Source of the DNA: Embleya hyalina
GTDB taxonomy: Bacteria; Actinomycetota; Actinomycetes; Streptomycetales; Streptomycetaceae
Direction: 5' to 3'
Length of the DNA stretch: 64,000 bases
Assembly (NCBI RefSeq): GCF_003967355.1
Contig: NZ_BIFH01000038.1
Coordinates: 1,249 to 65,248, forward strand
This document shows positions 42,474 through 52,400 of the stretch, in pieces. Within the stretch, counting starts at the first letter, position 1. Each line of letters starts with the position of its first letter. Under the pieces are notes generated by a model that searched no databases, was not told the origin of the DNA, and saw only the letters and a list, made by a program, of their open reading frames with translations. The position numbers were made by a program, and so were the translations under genes.

Positions 42474-43574
42474 TCAGAACTTGATCCATTCGCTGGACGT
42501 GGTCACCGAATCCAGGATGTCCTGGATCGGGTCGATGCCCAGGCCCGGACCGGTGGGCACGTCGAGGTGTCCGTCGGCGAGTTCGAAGGGCGTGGTGATG
42601 TCGGTGGCGAAGTAGCGGCGCGAGGCGGAGGTGTCGCCGGGGAGCACGAAGCCGGGCAGCGCGGCGAGGGCGACGTTGGCGGCGCGACCCAGGCCCGTTT
42701 CCAACATGCCGCCGCACCAGACCGGCACGCCGTGCGCCACACACAGGTCGTGGATGGCCTTGGCCTCCAGGTAGCCGCCGACCCGGCCCGGCTTGATGTT
42801 GATGATCGAGGCCGCGCCCAGGGTGATCGCTGCGGCGGCGTGCTCGACCGACTCGATCGACTCGTCCAGGCACACCGGGGTCTTCAACTGCCGGGACAGC
42901 GCCGCGTGTTGCACCAGGTCGTCGTCGGCCAGCGGCTGTTCGATCAGCAGCAGGTCGAAGTCGTCCAGCTTGGCCAGTTGCCGGGCGTCGGCCAGGGTGT
43001 AGGCGGCGTTCGCGTCCACCTGGAGCAGCAGGTCGTCGCCGAACCGCTCGCGCACCGCGCGCACCGGCGCCAGGTCCCAGCCCGGCTCGATCTTCAGCTT
43101 GATCCGGACATAGCCCTCCTCGACGAACCCGCCCACCGCGTCCAGGAGTTCGGGGATGGAGTCCATGATGCCGACGGACACCCCGCACGGCACCCGCTCG
43201 CGCGACGCGCCGAGGAAGGAGCCGAACGACTCGCCGGAGATCCGCAGTTGCGCGTCGAGCACGGCCGTCTCCAGCGCCGCCTTCGCCATCCGGTGGCCCT
43301 TGAACGGCTTCATCGCCCGCTTCGCCGCCCGCGCGTCCACCTTCTCCGGCAGCGCCGGGATCAGGAAACGCTTGAGCACGTCGAGCGCGGCGTCCACGTA
43401 CTCCGAGCTGTACAGCGGCTCGGACATCGCCACACACTCGCCCCAGCCCTCCCCCTCGGGGGTGACCACGCGCACCAACACGATGTCACGGGCGGTCTCG
43501 ACGCCGAAGGAGGTGCGGAACGGCGCGCGCAGCGGCATCGCGATCCGGCGCAGTTCGATTGCGTTGATCTTCAT
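42474..43574 (-). CDS. N-acylamino-acid/N-succinylamino-acid racemase (enolase superfamily)
   Basis: A 366-residue enolase-superfamily enzyme of the o-succinylbenzoate synthase/N-succinylamino acid racemase group. Catalytic bases Lys161 (KLK) and Lys261 (NIKPGRVGG) and metal ligands Asp187 (QVDANAAY), Glu212 (IEQPL) and Asp237 (CLDES) are present. They sit exactly two positions earlier than in the Amycolatopsis racemase (163, 189, 214, 239, 263). No menaquinone genes are nearby, but an acyltransferase and an M20 hydrolase are, which argues for racemase rather than MenC function. It is the last gene of a leftward operon. Confidence 0.9.
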   Translation of the reverse strand: MKINAIELRRIAMPLRAPFRTSFGVETARDIVLVRVVTPEGEGWGECVAMSEPLYSSEYVDAALDVLKRFLIPALPEKVDARAAKRAMKPFKGHRMAKAALETAVLDAQLRISGESFGSFLGASRERVPCGVSVGIMDSIPELLDAVGGFVEEGYVRIKLKIEPGWDLAPVRAVRERFGDDLLLQVDANAAYTLADARQLAKLDDFDLLLIEQPLADDDLVQHAALSRQLKTPVCLDESIESVEHAAAAITLGAASIINIKPGRVGGYLEAKAIHDLCVAHGVPVWCGGMLETGLGRAANVALAALPGFVLPGDTSASRRYFATDITTPFELADGHLDVPTGPGLGIDPIQDILDSVTTSSEWIKF

Positions 43575-43617
43575 GGTGCCTGGACTCCTGATCGGTTCGA
43601 GGTGGTTCGGTGGCAGG

Positions 43618-44418
43618 TCATGCGGCCGGCCCGCGGGTGAGGACGTAACGGGACCGGCCGTGGAAGCCGGTCACCCGGGCGCCGTCGGCGAGCAGCCCGG
43701 CCAGCACCTCGCGCAGCGCGAGTCGCCAGTCCCGGGCCGCGGCCGGGTCGGTGTGCCGCAACTTCTCGATGTCCGCCGGGACGCCGACGAGCAGGTCCTC
43801 GGCGTCGGTGCGGCCGAGTGCGGGCCGGCCGTCGCGATCGGTCAGCGCGGCCACCGCGCCCGGCGGTACGACCACCGGGATCGATTCGCGGCGGGCCGCG
43901 GCGACCACGCGCGGTTCGGCCAGGTCCCAGCCGACCATGGCGCGGTCGGTGTCGGTGCCGGCGTTGATCGCGTCGTCCACGGTGCCGTAGAAGTTGGGCA
44001 GGTAGGCGTCGATCACACCGCCGAGCTTGGCCAGGTTGAAGTGCGCGTTGCGGGCGATCAGCGGGTCGTACGTCCAGGTGATCCGGTGCAGGCCGCGATC
44101 GAGCGCCCAGTCGCGCTGGTGCAGCTTCAGCGCCAGGCCCGCCGCGTGGCCCGGGAGCGCGCCGGTGATGTGCGAATGCATCGTGCGGGCGATCGGCGCG
44201 CCGAAGAAGGCGACCGTCGCGCCGACGAGCCGGCCGTCGGCGTAGGCGCCGGCGACGTAGTTGCCCGCGTGCGACAGCGCGCGCATCTGCTCCACGTTGA
44301 TCGGCGGGTTGTTCGCCGGCGTGCCCCAGATCTCGCAGAACAGCGCGCAGACGGATTCCAGTTCCTCGAGCTCGTGCAGTTCCCGGATGGCCGGGGCGCT
44401 GAGCACCGGGGCGCTCAT
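43618..44418 (-). CDS. GNAT-like N-acyltransferase
   Basis: A 266-residue acyltransferase related to COG3375 proteins. AGAYADGRLVGATVAFFG and HSHITGALPGHAAGLALKLHQRDWAL match the strand and CoA-binding turn of the GNAT fold. Homologues in Geobacillus and Deinococcus lie beside the racemase and attach succinyl groups to D-amino acids. Its ATG at 44418 overlaps the stop of the upstream M20 gene (ATGA), and the racemase starts 43 bases downstream. The acyl donor is predicted to be succinyl-CoA by analogy only. Confidence 0.85.
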   Translation of the reverse strand: MSAPVLSAPAIRELHELEELESVCALFCEIWGTPANNPPINVEQMRALSHAGNYVAGAYADGRLVGATVAFFGAPIARTMHSHITGALPGHAAGLALKLHQRDWALDRGLHRITWTYDPLIARNAHFNLAKLGGVIDAYLPNFYGTVDDAINAGTDTDRAMVGWDLAEPRVVAAARRESIPVVVPPGAVAALTDRDGRPALGRTDAEDLLVGVPADIEKLRHTDPAAARDWRLALREVLAGLLADGARVTGFHGRSRYVLTRGPAA

Positions 44419-45575
44419 CGCCGCACCGCGTCGATCAGGCCCGCGAGCAGCGCGGTACGCGGGGCCAGCTCGGCCACGATCACGTGTTCGTGGTCCGCGT
44501 GCGCGCCGCCGCCGACGGCGCCGAGGCCGTCGAGCGTGGGGCAGCCGACCCCGGCGGTGAAGTTGCCGTCGGAGGCGCCGCCGACCGCCGCGGAGCGCAG
44601 CGGGGGCAGGCCCAGGTGGGCCGCGGTGAGGCCGGCGAGGTCGAACAGCGCACGGGAGGAAGCGTCCTCCAGCGGCGGGCGGTTGGCGCCGCCCGACACC
44701 TCGACCCGGGCACCCGGCACGGTCGTGGGCAGCGCGCGGATCAGCTCGTCGACCCGGTCCTGCGCCTTGCGCGTGGGCACCCGTACATCGACCGTCACCG
44801 CCGCGTGCGGCGGCACCGTGTTGGACACCGCGCCCGCCCGGACCACGGTGGGGGTCACCGTGGTGCGCCAGTCGCCCGTCGCTCCCTCGTCGACCACGTC
44901 GGCCAGGCCGTCGAGGGCGAGCACCAGGTGTGCGGCCTCGATCGCGGCGTTGATCCCCTTCTCCGGCTCCAGACCGGCGTGCGCGGCCTTGCCGTGCACG
45001 ACCAGTTCGTACTGCGAGCCGCCCTTGCGCGCGGTCTTGAGCGCGCCGCCGTCGGCGGACGCCTCCAGGACGAACGTGGCCGCGCAGCCACGGGCGGCGT
45101 CCTCGATCAGCCCCCGCGAGCTGGTCGAACCGACCTCCTCGTCGCCGGTGATCAGTACGCCGATCCCGTCGAGCGAGTCCAGCGAGGCGAGCGCGTGGAA
45201 GATCTGGACCAGGCCGGCCTTCATGTCGAAGCACCCCGGCCCCCGGGCGATCCCGTCGCGCACCGACCACGGATGGGTGGTCAGCGAGCCCATCGGCCAC
45301 ACCGTGTCGTGGTGGCCGACCAGCAATACGCGCGGGGTGCCGAAGGTCCACTGGAGGTGGGTCACGCCTTCGAGCACGATCCGGCGCGGTTGGGCGCCGA
45401 GCAGGCGCGCACCCTGGGCGGCGACCACCTCGGCGCTGCGGGCGACCGCGGCCAGGTCGGCGGAGAAGGACTCACACGTGACCAGCTCGGCCAGATCGGC
45501 CAGCATGGCGTCGGTGTCGAAGGCGGAGACGGCGCTGATGGGGCCGGGCGTGCGGTCGGTCGTGGGGCCGGTCAT
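44415..45575 (-). CDS. M20-family metallohydrolase (N-acyl-amino-acid deacylase)
   Basis: A 386-residue dizinc M20 peptidase/deacylase. Metal and catalytic motifs: LLVGHHDTVWP (His, catalytic Asp), GCFDMKAG (bridging Asp), TGDEEVGS (general base Glu plus ligand Glu), and a final HADHEHV ligand. The dimerisation domain begins near YELVVHGKAAHAGL. In the known racemase pathway an L-specific desuccinylase releases the free L-amino acid; this enzyme fits that slot. It overlaps both neighbours by four bases. Confidence 0.88.
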   Translation of the reverse strand: MTGPTTDRTPGPISAVSAFDTDAMLADLAELVTCESFSADLAAVARSAEVVAAQGARLLGAQPRRIVLEGVTHLQWTFGTPRVLLVGHHDTVWPMGSLTTHPWSVRDGIARGPGCFDMKAGLVQIFHALASLDSLDGIGVLITGDEEVGSTSSRGLIEDAARGCAATFVLEASADGGALKTARKGGSQYELVVHGKAAHAGLEPEKGINAAIEAAHLVLALDGLADVVDEGATGDWRTTVTPTVVRAGAVSNTVPPHAAVTVDVRVPTRKAQDRVDELIRALPTTVPGARVEVSGGANRPPLEDASSRALFDLAGLTAAHLGLPPLRSAAVGGASDGNFTAGVGCPTLDGLGAVGGGAHADHEHVIVAELAPRTALLAGLIDAVRR

Positions 45576-46609
45576 CGGGCCCGCCCCAGCTCGGCGCGGA
45601 ACAGCCGCTGCACGTTGCCGCCGAGAATCGCCATGATCTCCTTCTCGCCGAAGCCGCGCCGGACCAACGCCTCGGTCAGTGCGGGGAGTTCGGCCGGACC
45701 GTCCAGGCCCGGCAGGGTGGTCGAGGTGTCCACGCCGGTGTAGTCGACGCCCTCGCAGCACGGGGGGGTGATGTCGGCCAGCACCTCGCGCAGGAAATCG
45801 GGGCCGATCCCGACGTGGTCGATGCCGGCCACGCCGATCACGTGCTCGATGTGGTCGACGATGCGGTCGATGGTCTGCTCGGCGCGCTCGGTGCTCAGGA
45901 AGTCCGGCACGAAGTTGACGCAGACGACACCGCCCGTGGCGGCCACGCCCCGGATCTGCTCGTCGGTCAGGTTCCGGTGGTGGTCGCACAGCGCCCGGGC
46001 CGCCGAGTGGCTGGCCAGCAGCGGGCGGGTGGCCTCCTGCAACACGTGTGCGACACCGGAGGCGCCCAGGTGGGAGATGTCGAAGACGATGCCCAGGCGT
46101 TCCATCTCGCGCAGCGCCTCGACGCCGGCGTGGGTGAGCCGGCTGCCGGTGGCGTCCTCGCCGCTGCCGTCGCCGAGCGGGGAGCGGCCCCAGTGCGCGA
46201 TCGAGGCGACCCGGACGCCGAGGCGGTACAGGGTGCGGAACAGCTCCAGGTCGGCGTCCACGCCGGGGGCGCTCTCCAGGGCCAGGACGAGGGCGATCCG
46301 GCCCTCGGCCAGTGCCGCGTCGATGTCGTCCCCGTTCAGGCAGAGGCGCACGTCGTCCGGGTTGCCCTCGGCGATCGTGTGCGCGCACTCGACCATGCGC
46401 AGTGTGCGGCGCAGCGCTCCCTCGGGTCGGAACTGGTCGTCCACGAAGACCGGCAGCACCTGTACGTCCACCCCGCCCTCGCGGAGTTGCGGCAACCACT
46501 GCTCACGGAAGAAGCTCGCCCATCGTCCGGGTGGTCGCTCGACCACCGCCATCAACAGGTCGTTGTGCGTATCCGCGACGACGGCGCGGGTGTGCAGGTC
46601 GGAGCCCAT
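45572..46609 (-). CDS. Membrane-dipeptidase-like M19 peptidase
   Basis: A 345-residue renal-dipeptidase-family enzyme. Zinc ligands are visible in ADTHNDLL (HxD), ALVLALESAPG (bridging Glu), DISHLG and LLASHSAARALCDHHRNLTD. The family hydrolyses dipeptides and readily accepts a D-residue at the C-terminal position. It is the first gene of the operon (GGAAGGA before the ATG at 46609) and would supply D-amino acids to the three enzymes encoded downstream. No signal peptide is present, so it works in the cytoplasm. Confidence 0.92.
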   Translation of the reverse strand: MGSDLHTRAVVADTHNDLLMAVVERPPGRWASFFREQWLPQLREGGVDVQVLPVFVDDQFRPEGALRRTLRMVECAHTIAEGNPDDVRLCLNGDDIDAALAEGRIALVLALESAPGVDADLELFRTLYRLGVRVASIAHWGRSPLGDGSGEDATGSRLTHAGVEALREMERLGIVFDISHLGASGVAHVLQEATRPLLASHSAARALCDHHRNLTDEQIRGVAATGGVVCVNFVPDFLSTERAEQTIDRIVDHIEHVIGVAGIDHVGIGPDFLREVLADITPPCCEGVDYTGVDTSTTLPGLDGPAELPALTEALVRRGFGEKEIMAILGGNVQRLFRAELGRAR

Positions 46610-47085
46610 ATCGAATCCTTCCGGTCGGTGTGTCAGCGACGCTAGGCGGCGGCGCGCACCGAGTGCTTCGTCCGAATGACCAATGCTGTCGAAGGTTTCC
46701 GTAACCGGGCACAAAGCCACGACGACACGCCCCCTCCGAACGCTCGCGTACACCCCGGGGAGCGACAAGAGCCCACGGGAACCGCGGCGGGGGCGGCCGG
46801 AGGCGCGCCGGGCGTGCGGTGGAGGGCGTGCGGGAGCGCGGAGTGGGGTCGGCGAGCGGGGTCGGGGGTGGGAAGCGGGGCCGGAGGTGGGTGGGCGCGA
46901 CAAAGGAGGGGGGTCGGGTTTGTTGTCGTGGACGATCCGTGGGTGGGGGTCGGCGCTCTACCGTGCGCAGGTGTCCCGGGCTTCCCGGGGTTGGTTCGGG
47001 CGGCTCCGGTGCGGGGGGTGTCGTGCGGGTTCGGCGTCCGACCCGGATTTCTGGCCGGGCCGTCCGTCGGCCCTGGGAGGCGCCC
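46610..47085. other. Divergent intergenic region, G-rich on the plus strand
   Basis: About 475 bases between the dipeptidase and dehydrogenase starts. Open frames here lack coding bias. The left 150 bases are AT-richer and likely carry the dipeptidase operon promoter. The right part is strongly purine-skewed on the plus strand and contains the quadruplex motif at 46858-46880. Confidence 0.5.
46858..46880 (+). promoter_or_regulatory. G-quadruplex motif
   Basis: GGGG-TC-GGGGG-T-GGG-AAGC-GGGG, four runs with loops of 2, 1 and 4 bases, about 205 bases upstream of the dehydrogenase start on its coding strand. Confidence 0.5.
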
Positions 47086-48207
47086 GTGCCTGTCGACCGT
47101 TTGCTCCCCTCTGCTGCCGCCCACGACCTGATCGCCCGCACGCGGGCGTTCGCGGATCGGGAGCTCACGCCTCGGGCCGGCGCCTGTGAGGCCGAGGCGC
47201 GTTACCCCACGGGGCTGTTCCGCACGCTCGGCCGGGCCGGGCTCTCCGGACTGCCCTACCCCGTGCGCTACGGGGGCGGTGGCCAGCCGTACGAGGTCTA
47301 CCTCCAGGTCCTGGAGGAGTTGGCCGCGCGCTGGGTGGGCCTCGCCGACGCGGTGCACGTGCACACCCTGGCGTGCCTGCCGGCGGCCGTGCACGGCACC
47401 GACGCGCAGCGTGAGCAGTGGTTGCCGGGGATGTTCGACGGCGTGCTGATCGGCGGCCACGGCCGTGCCGAGCCGCATGTGGGCGCCGACCCGTCGGCGG
47501 TGGCCTGCCGGGCCGAGCGCACCCGGGGCGGTCACCTGCTGGTCGGCACCCAGGTCGAGCTGGCGCACGGCGGCCGCGCGCACTTCCACACCGTGTTCGC
47601 CCGGACCGGCCCGGCGCGGCCCGACGTCTCGTGCTTCCTGGCCCCCGGCGCCGACGAATACCTCTACTTCGGCCCGCCCGAGCCGTCGCTCGGGCTGCGC
47701 GCCTTCCCGACCACCACCGCCTACTGGGACGGCGTGTACCTGGAACCCGAACGGCTGATCGGGGTCCGGGACCGGGGTCTGCGGATCGCGTTCGAGATCC
47801 TGGACGCCGGCCGGCTCGGCGCGGCGGCGTGTGCGACCGGGCTGGCCCAGGCGGCGCTGGAGATCGCGACCGACTTCGCCGCCCGACCCGACCACGCGGT
47901 CCTGGCCGAACGCGCGGGCGCGATCGACTCGGCCCGGGCGATGTACCTCGACGCCGCCCGCCGTCGCGACGCCGGCCTGTCGTACACCCGCCAGGCGTCG
48001 GTGGCCGAACTGGTCGCCGTGGAGGCCGCGATGGAGGCGAGCACGGCGGCGGTACGGATCCTGGGCGCGGCGGCCGACGAGTTCCCGGTGCACCGCTACG
48101 CCCGCGAGGCCGCGACCCTGCACCGACGGGCGACCCCGACCGGAACGGGCGGCGACCCGCGGGCCGCTCGCCGCGACACCGCCGGGTTGGCCGCGGTGGG
48201 CCCCTGA
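47086..48207 (+). CDS. Acyl-CoA dehydrogenase-like protein, divergent
   Basis: A 373-residue member of the acyl-CoA dehydrogenase fold. The N-terminal helical part (YGGGGQPYEVYLQVLEELAA), a middle beta domain with a weak match to the flavin region, and a C-terminal helical bundle (AGRLGAAACATGLAQAALEI) are recognisable. The usual R-x-Q-F-G segment is replaced by AARPDHAVLAER, and the C-terminal catalytic Glu motif (YxGTxE) is missing; the protein ends in AREAATLHRRATP. It may be catalytically altered or act on an unusual substrate. GGGAGG precedes the GTG at 47086. It converges on the FAH gene. Confidence 0.78.
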   Translation: MPVDRLLPSAAAHDLIARTRAFADRELTPRAGACEAEARYPTGLFRTLGRAGLSGLPYPVRYGGGGQPYEVYLQVLEELAARWVGLADAVHVHTLACLPAAVHGTDAQREQWLPGMFDGVLIGGHGRAEPHVGADPSAVACRAERTRGGHLLVGTQVELAHGGRAHFHTVFARTGPARPDVSCFLAPGADEYLYFGPPEPSLGLRAFPTTTAYWDGVYLEPERLIGVRDRGLRIAFEILDAGRLGAAACATGLAQAALEIATDFAARPDHAVLAERAGAIDSARAMYLDAARRRDAGLSYTRQASVAELVAVEAAMEASTAAVRILGAAADEFPVHRYAREAATLHRRATPTGTGGDPRAARRDTAGLAAVGP

Positions 48208-48208
48208 T

Positions 48209-48245
48209 CGACCGGTACATACCCGACCGGTACGTACCCGACCGG
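48209..48245. repeat. 15-bp tandem repeat between convergent genes
   Basis: CGACCGGTACATACC (48209-48223), CGACCGGTACGTACC (48224-48238) and the partial CGACCGG (48239-48245): two and a half copies starting two bases after the dehydrogenase stop codon. Confidence 0.8.
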
Positions 48246-48280
48246 CGGACACCGCCGGAGCGGGCCGCCGGTCGGGGCGG

Positions 48281-49132
48281 TCACGGTCGGATCGGCGGCG
48301 CCACCATCGGGTTGCGGAGTTCGCCGATGCCCTCGACGTGGCTGACCAGCGTCTCGCCGGGACGCAGGAAGCGCGGCGGCCGGCGGACCGCACCGACGCC
48401 GGCGGGGGTGCCGGTGAAGATCAGGTCGCCGGGCAGCAACGTGCAGTGGGCCGACAACCGCGCGATCAACTCCGGTACGGGGAAGACCATGTCGCGGGTA
48501 CGGCCGTCCTGGAGCGTGGTGTCCTCGATCGAGCAGCCGAGCCGCAGGTCGTCGGGGTCGGCGAACTCGTCCGGGGTGACCAGCGCCGGGCCGAGCGGGC
48601 CGAACCCGGGGCAGGACTTGGCCAGGGACAACTGCGGGATCGGCCCGTCGAACTGCACCGTCCGCTCGGACAGGTCCTGGCCCACGGTCAGTCCGGCCAC
48701 ATACGCCCAACCGTCCTCGGCGGCGACGCTCCGCGCGAACCGGCCGACGACCACCACCAGTTCGACTTCCCAATCCACCGTCGTGCCGGTCAGGGTCACC
48801 GGGTCGTACGGCCCGGTCAGACAACTCGGGAACTTCCCGAACACCACGGGTGACTCCGGGACCTCGAACCCGGCCTCGGCGGCGTGGTCGCGATAGTTGG
48901 CACCCACCGCGAACACCTGTCGAGGCCGCCGCACCGGCGCCCCCACCCGGGCCCGGTCCACCGGCACGGCCCGGGCCGGGTCCAGGGTGTCCGCCCAGTC
49001 CCGCAGCCGGTCCCAGTGTTCGAACGCGGCGTCGGGGTCCGGCGCGAACCGGCCGCCGCTCGTGGTGTGTACGTCGATCGCGCCGGCGTCGACCAGGATG
49101 TGCAGGCGGTCGTCGATCGTGGCGGTACGCAT
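48281..49132 (-). CDS. Fumarylacetoacetate hydrolase (FAH) family protein
   Basis: A 283-residue FAH-fold enzyme. Characteristic stretches are FAVGANYRDHAAE, the metal-binding DWEVELVVVVG, GLTVGQDLSERTVQ and GDLIFTGTPAGVG. Family members cleave C-C bonds in beta-diketo acids or hydrate/decarboxylate products of aromatic ring cleavage. It is the last gene of the leftward operon, starting 8 bases after the Dabb gene stop, so it likely processes the product of the ring-cleaving dioxygenase made from the same message. Confidence 0.9.
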   Translation of the reverse strand: MRTATIDDRLHILVDAGAIDVHTTSGGRFAPDPDAAFEHWDRLRDWADTLDPARAVPVDRARVGAPVRRPRQVFAVGANYRDHAAEAGFEVPESPVVFGKFPSCLTGPYDPVTLTGTTVDWEVELVVVVGRFARSVAAEDGWAYVAGLTVGQDLSERTVQFDGPIPQLSLAKSCPGFGPLGPALVTPDEFADPDDLRLGCSIEDTTLQDGRTRDMVFPVPELIARLSAHCTLLPGDLIFTGTPAGVGAVRRPPRFLRPGETLVSHVEGIGELRNPMVAPPIRP

Positions 49133-49140
49133 GGGGCTCC

Positions 49141-49476
49141 TCACGCCTTCACGGGGTCGGGCCGGCCGACGATCGGGTCGTCGTCGGCGAGCGGGAACTG
49201 CAGGCGGGTGACCGAGGCGACCATCGTGGCCAGCCGTCGCGACACCGCGAGATGCGCGGGGTGCGCGGCGAAGGCGCCCAGCGCCGCGCCGTCCGCGAAG
49301 ACCGCGGCCATCCCGAAATCGGCGTTGTGCTCCTGGAGTTCCAGGTCGGCGCCGGCTCGGACGAGCAGCACTTCCGGGATGTCGTCGGCGAACCGGCGGA
49401 CCGAAGCGGCGAGTTCCGCGACGTCCTCGGCGCGGACGTCAGGCTTCCACGTGGCGAGTACCAGGTGCAGCAGCAT
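49141..49476 (-). CDS. Dabb (stress-responsive A/B barrel) domain protein
   Basis: A 111-residue dimeric alpha/beta barrel protein. LLHLVLATWKPDV at the N-terminus, VRRFADDIPEVLLVRAG and a repeated strand-helix pattern are typical. Some family members are cyclases or small decarboxylases, but most are uncharacterised. Its start lies inside the end of the oxidoreductase gene (38-base overlap) with CGGAG upstream, so it is coupled to it. It is probably an accessory or isomerising enzyme for the aromatic pathway. Confidence 0.82.
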   Translation of the reverse strand: MLLHLVLATWKPDVRAEDVAELAASVRRFADDIPEVLLVRAGADLELQEHNADFGMAAVFADGAALGAFAAHPAHLAVSRRLATMVASVTRLQFPLADDDPIVGRPDPVKA

Positions 49477-52400
49477 GTTCGGCTCCGGCGGTCGATGGGG
49501 TGGGGTCGGCGAGCCGGGCGCGCAGTACCTCGGCCCGCTCTCGGAAGCGGGCCACGCCGGCCAGCTTGATCTGCTCGTATCCGCGTACCGTGTCCGGGAG
49601 TTCGCACAGTTCGAGGACCACGTCCCGGGTTTCGGGAGTGAGCCGGTCGAGTGCGTGGCGCACATGCTCGACGTACTCCGTGACCAACTCCCGCTCGGTG
49701 CGGCGCACCGCGGCGGGCCCGAACGGGTCGAGGCGGGTGCCGCGCAGCCGGCGACCGGCGTACAGCGCGCGAAACAGCGGGGTGCTCCACGGACCCAGGC
49801 GGATCTTGCGGTTCATGCCCATGGCCCGCAACACCGGCGGGTGCAGGTGGATCGCGAACGTCCGGTCGGCGGGCGACTCGGCCAGCCAGGCCAGGTGCAG
49901 GCGGGCCACCTCGTACTCGTCCTTGTAGGCCATCAACTTGAACAGCCCCCGGGCCACCGCCTCGGCCGGCGCGGGGTCGCCCGCGAGCCGCCGGACCGCC
50001 ACCGCGTGCGCCCGGGCGACCACGTCGACGTAGCGTCGGGCGTAGTCGGCGTCCTGATAGGCGATCAACTCGGGCACCCGGATGGTCAGCAGCCTGCGCA
50101 ACTCGCCCGAGGCGTCGGCGACCCGGTCGACCAGGGCGGCGGCGACCGGCGTGAGCCGCAGTTCGCCGTCGTGCGACCGGCGCAGTTCGCCCACCGCCTC
50201 CGGGGCGGCGACCGCCGCGCGACCCCAGCCGAACGCGAGCAGATTGCGCTCGGCGGCGGTGCCGTTGCGCCGGAACGCCTCCTCGATCGTCGCCAACGGG
50301 ATGGGCAGCAGGCCGTGTTGCCAGGCCGCGCCGAGCATGATCACGTTCGCGGGCAGGTGGTCGCCGAAGACCCGCTCGGCGAGATCACGCGCGTCGATTC
50401 GGACGTTGTCCGCGGCCCGGGTGTGCGCGTCGATCACCGCGAGAGCGGCGGCGGGATCGGGCGCGGGTGTGTCGACGTCGGTGGCCATTCGGCCGGTCGG
50501 GGCCAGGCCGGTGTCGACCACGGCCACCGTGCGTTCCGGAGTTGCGTTGGCCAGGTTGGCCGCCGCCGCGGCGCCGAGCACGTCGAGGCCGAGCAGCAGG
50601 TCGACACCGCCGGTCGATATCGTCGCCGAGCCGGTCACCGGCGTGGCCGAGATCCGCAGGTCGGACACCACCGGACCGGCCTTTTGGCTCAACCCGGTCT
50701 GGTCCAGCCCGGCGGTGTGCAGACCGGCCAGCGCCGCCGCGGCGCCGAGGACCCGGGCGACGGTGACGACCCCGGTGCCGCCGATGCCGACCAGGCGGAT
50801 CCGGAGGTCGTCGGTGCCCACGCGCGGCCGGGGGAGCGGCAGTTCGGGCGGCTGGGGCGGCCCGCCGGCGGGTGCGGCGGCCGGCCCGGCCGGCCCGGCC
50901 GACCGGGAGCGTCCGCGCCCGGGCCGTACGGTCAGGAACGCCGGGCAGTCGCCGCGCAGACAGGAGAAGTCCTTGGTGCAGGAGGACTGGTGGATCCGGG
51001 TCTTGCGGCCGAACTCGGTCGGCACCGGCTCGACCGACAGGCAGCCCGACGTGGCGCCGCAGTCGCCGCAGCCTTCGCAGATCGCCTCGTTGATCAGCAC
51101 CCGCTCGGCCGGATCGGCGAGTTCGCCACGCTTGCGCTTGCGGCGCTTCTCGATCGCGCACAACTGGTCGTGGATCAGCACGGTCACCCCTTGCAGCGCG
51201 GCCAATTCGCGCTGCACCGCGTCCAGTTCCTCGCGGGGTCGGACCGAGGCGATACGTGCGAGACGGACCCGCCGATAGCGCTTCACGTCCTCGGTGGTGA
51301 TCACGATCCGGCGCACCCCCTCGGCCTCGAGGAGGCGGGTGATCGCCGGTACCGACAGCCGGCCCTGGGCGGTCTGGCCGCCCGTCATCGCGACGGCGTC
51401 GTTGTACAGCAGTTTGTAGGTGATGTTCACGCCCGCCGACACCGCGGCGCGCACGGCCAGCGAGCCGGAGTGCGCGAAGGTGCCGTCGCCGATGTTCTGC
51501 ACCAGGTGCGGCCGGGCCAGGAACGGTGCCATGCCGATCCAGTGCGCCCCCTCGCCGCCCATCTGGCTCAGGCCGGTGATCTCGCCGTGGTCCCGCGGAT
51601 TGACCGTGACCATGCCGTGGCAGCCGATGCCCGCGCCGACCAGGGTGCCGGCCGGCACCTTCGTGGATATGTTGTGCGGGCAGCCCGAACAGAAGAACGG
51701 GGTGCGCGTGCTCGCCAGGGGCAGCAGCGCGCGCCGGGCGGCGGGGACCGGCTCGCCGCCGGCGCGCAGGTCGGGCAGATCGTGGTGGGCGAGCAGCCGG
51801 GCGGTGAGCACCCGGGAGACCACGCCCGCGTCCAACACGCCGGCGAGTGGGACCAGCGCCGCGCCGGCCGGGTCGAGCTTCCCGGTCACCGGCGGGGCGC
51901 TCGGCGTGCCGTACAACGCCTCCTTGACCAGCGGCTCCAGGAACGGGCCCTTCTCCTCCAGGACCAGCACCTCGTCGAGGCCGACCGCGAACCCGCGCAC
52001 CGCCTCGGCGTCGATCGGGTGGATCATGCCCACCTTGAGCACCCGCACCAGCTCGTCCTCGACGCCGAGATGATCCATCGCCTGGCGCAGATCGTGGTAC
52101 GCGGTACCGGCGGTGACCACGCCGAGGCGCGCGTCGGGCGCCGGTGAGGCGAGCCGGGTCAGCGCGTGCCGTCGGCCGTAGGCGCGGGCCCGGGCGAGCC
52201 TGGTCTCGACCAGATCGCGTTCCATGCCGAGCAGTCGTGGGCCGATCATCATCGCGTCGGGCGTGTGCCCGGGCCCGGCCGGCGGCCCGTCGGGCGCGTG
52301 TTCGCCGCCCACGTCGACGGTCGCGGTGGCGTCGGCGACCCGGGTGACCACCTTGAGCGCGGTCCACAGGCCCGACTCGCGCGAACAGGCGATGGCGTGC

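Noticed and set aside
42474-43574. MenC (menaquinone o-succinylbenzoate synthase)
   Set aside because: No other menaquinone genes nearby, and the acyltransferase/deacylase neighbours fit the racemase role; the two activities overlap in this family, so this is a judgement.
46676-47131. 151-codon frame upstream of the dehydrogenase-like gene
   Set aside because: Gly/Arg/Val-rich translation of a purine-skewed non-coding stretch; no ribosome binding site.
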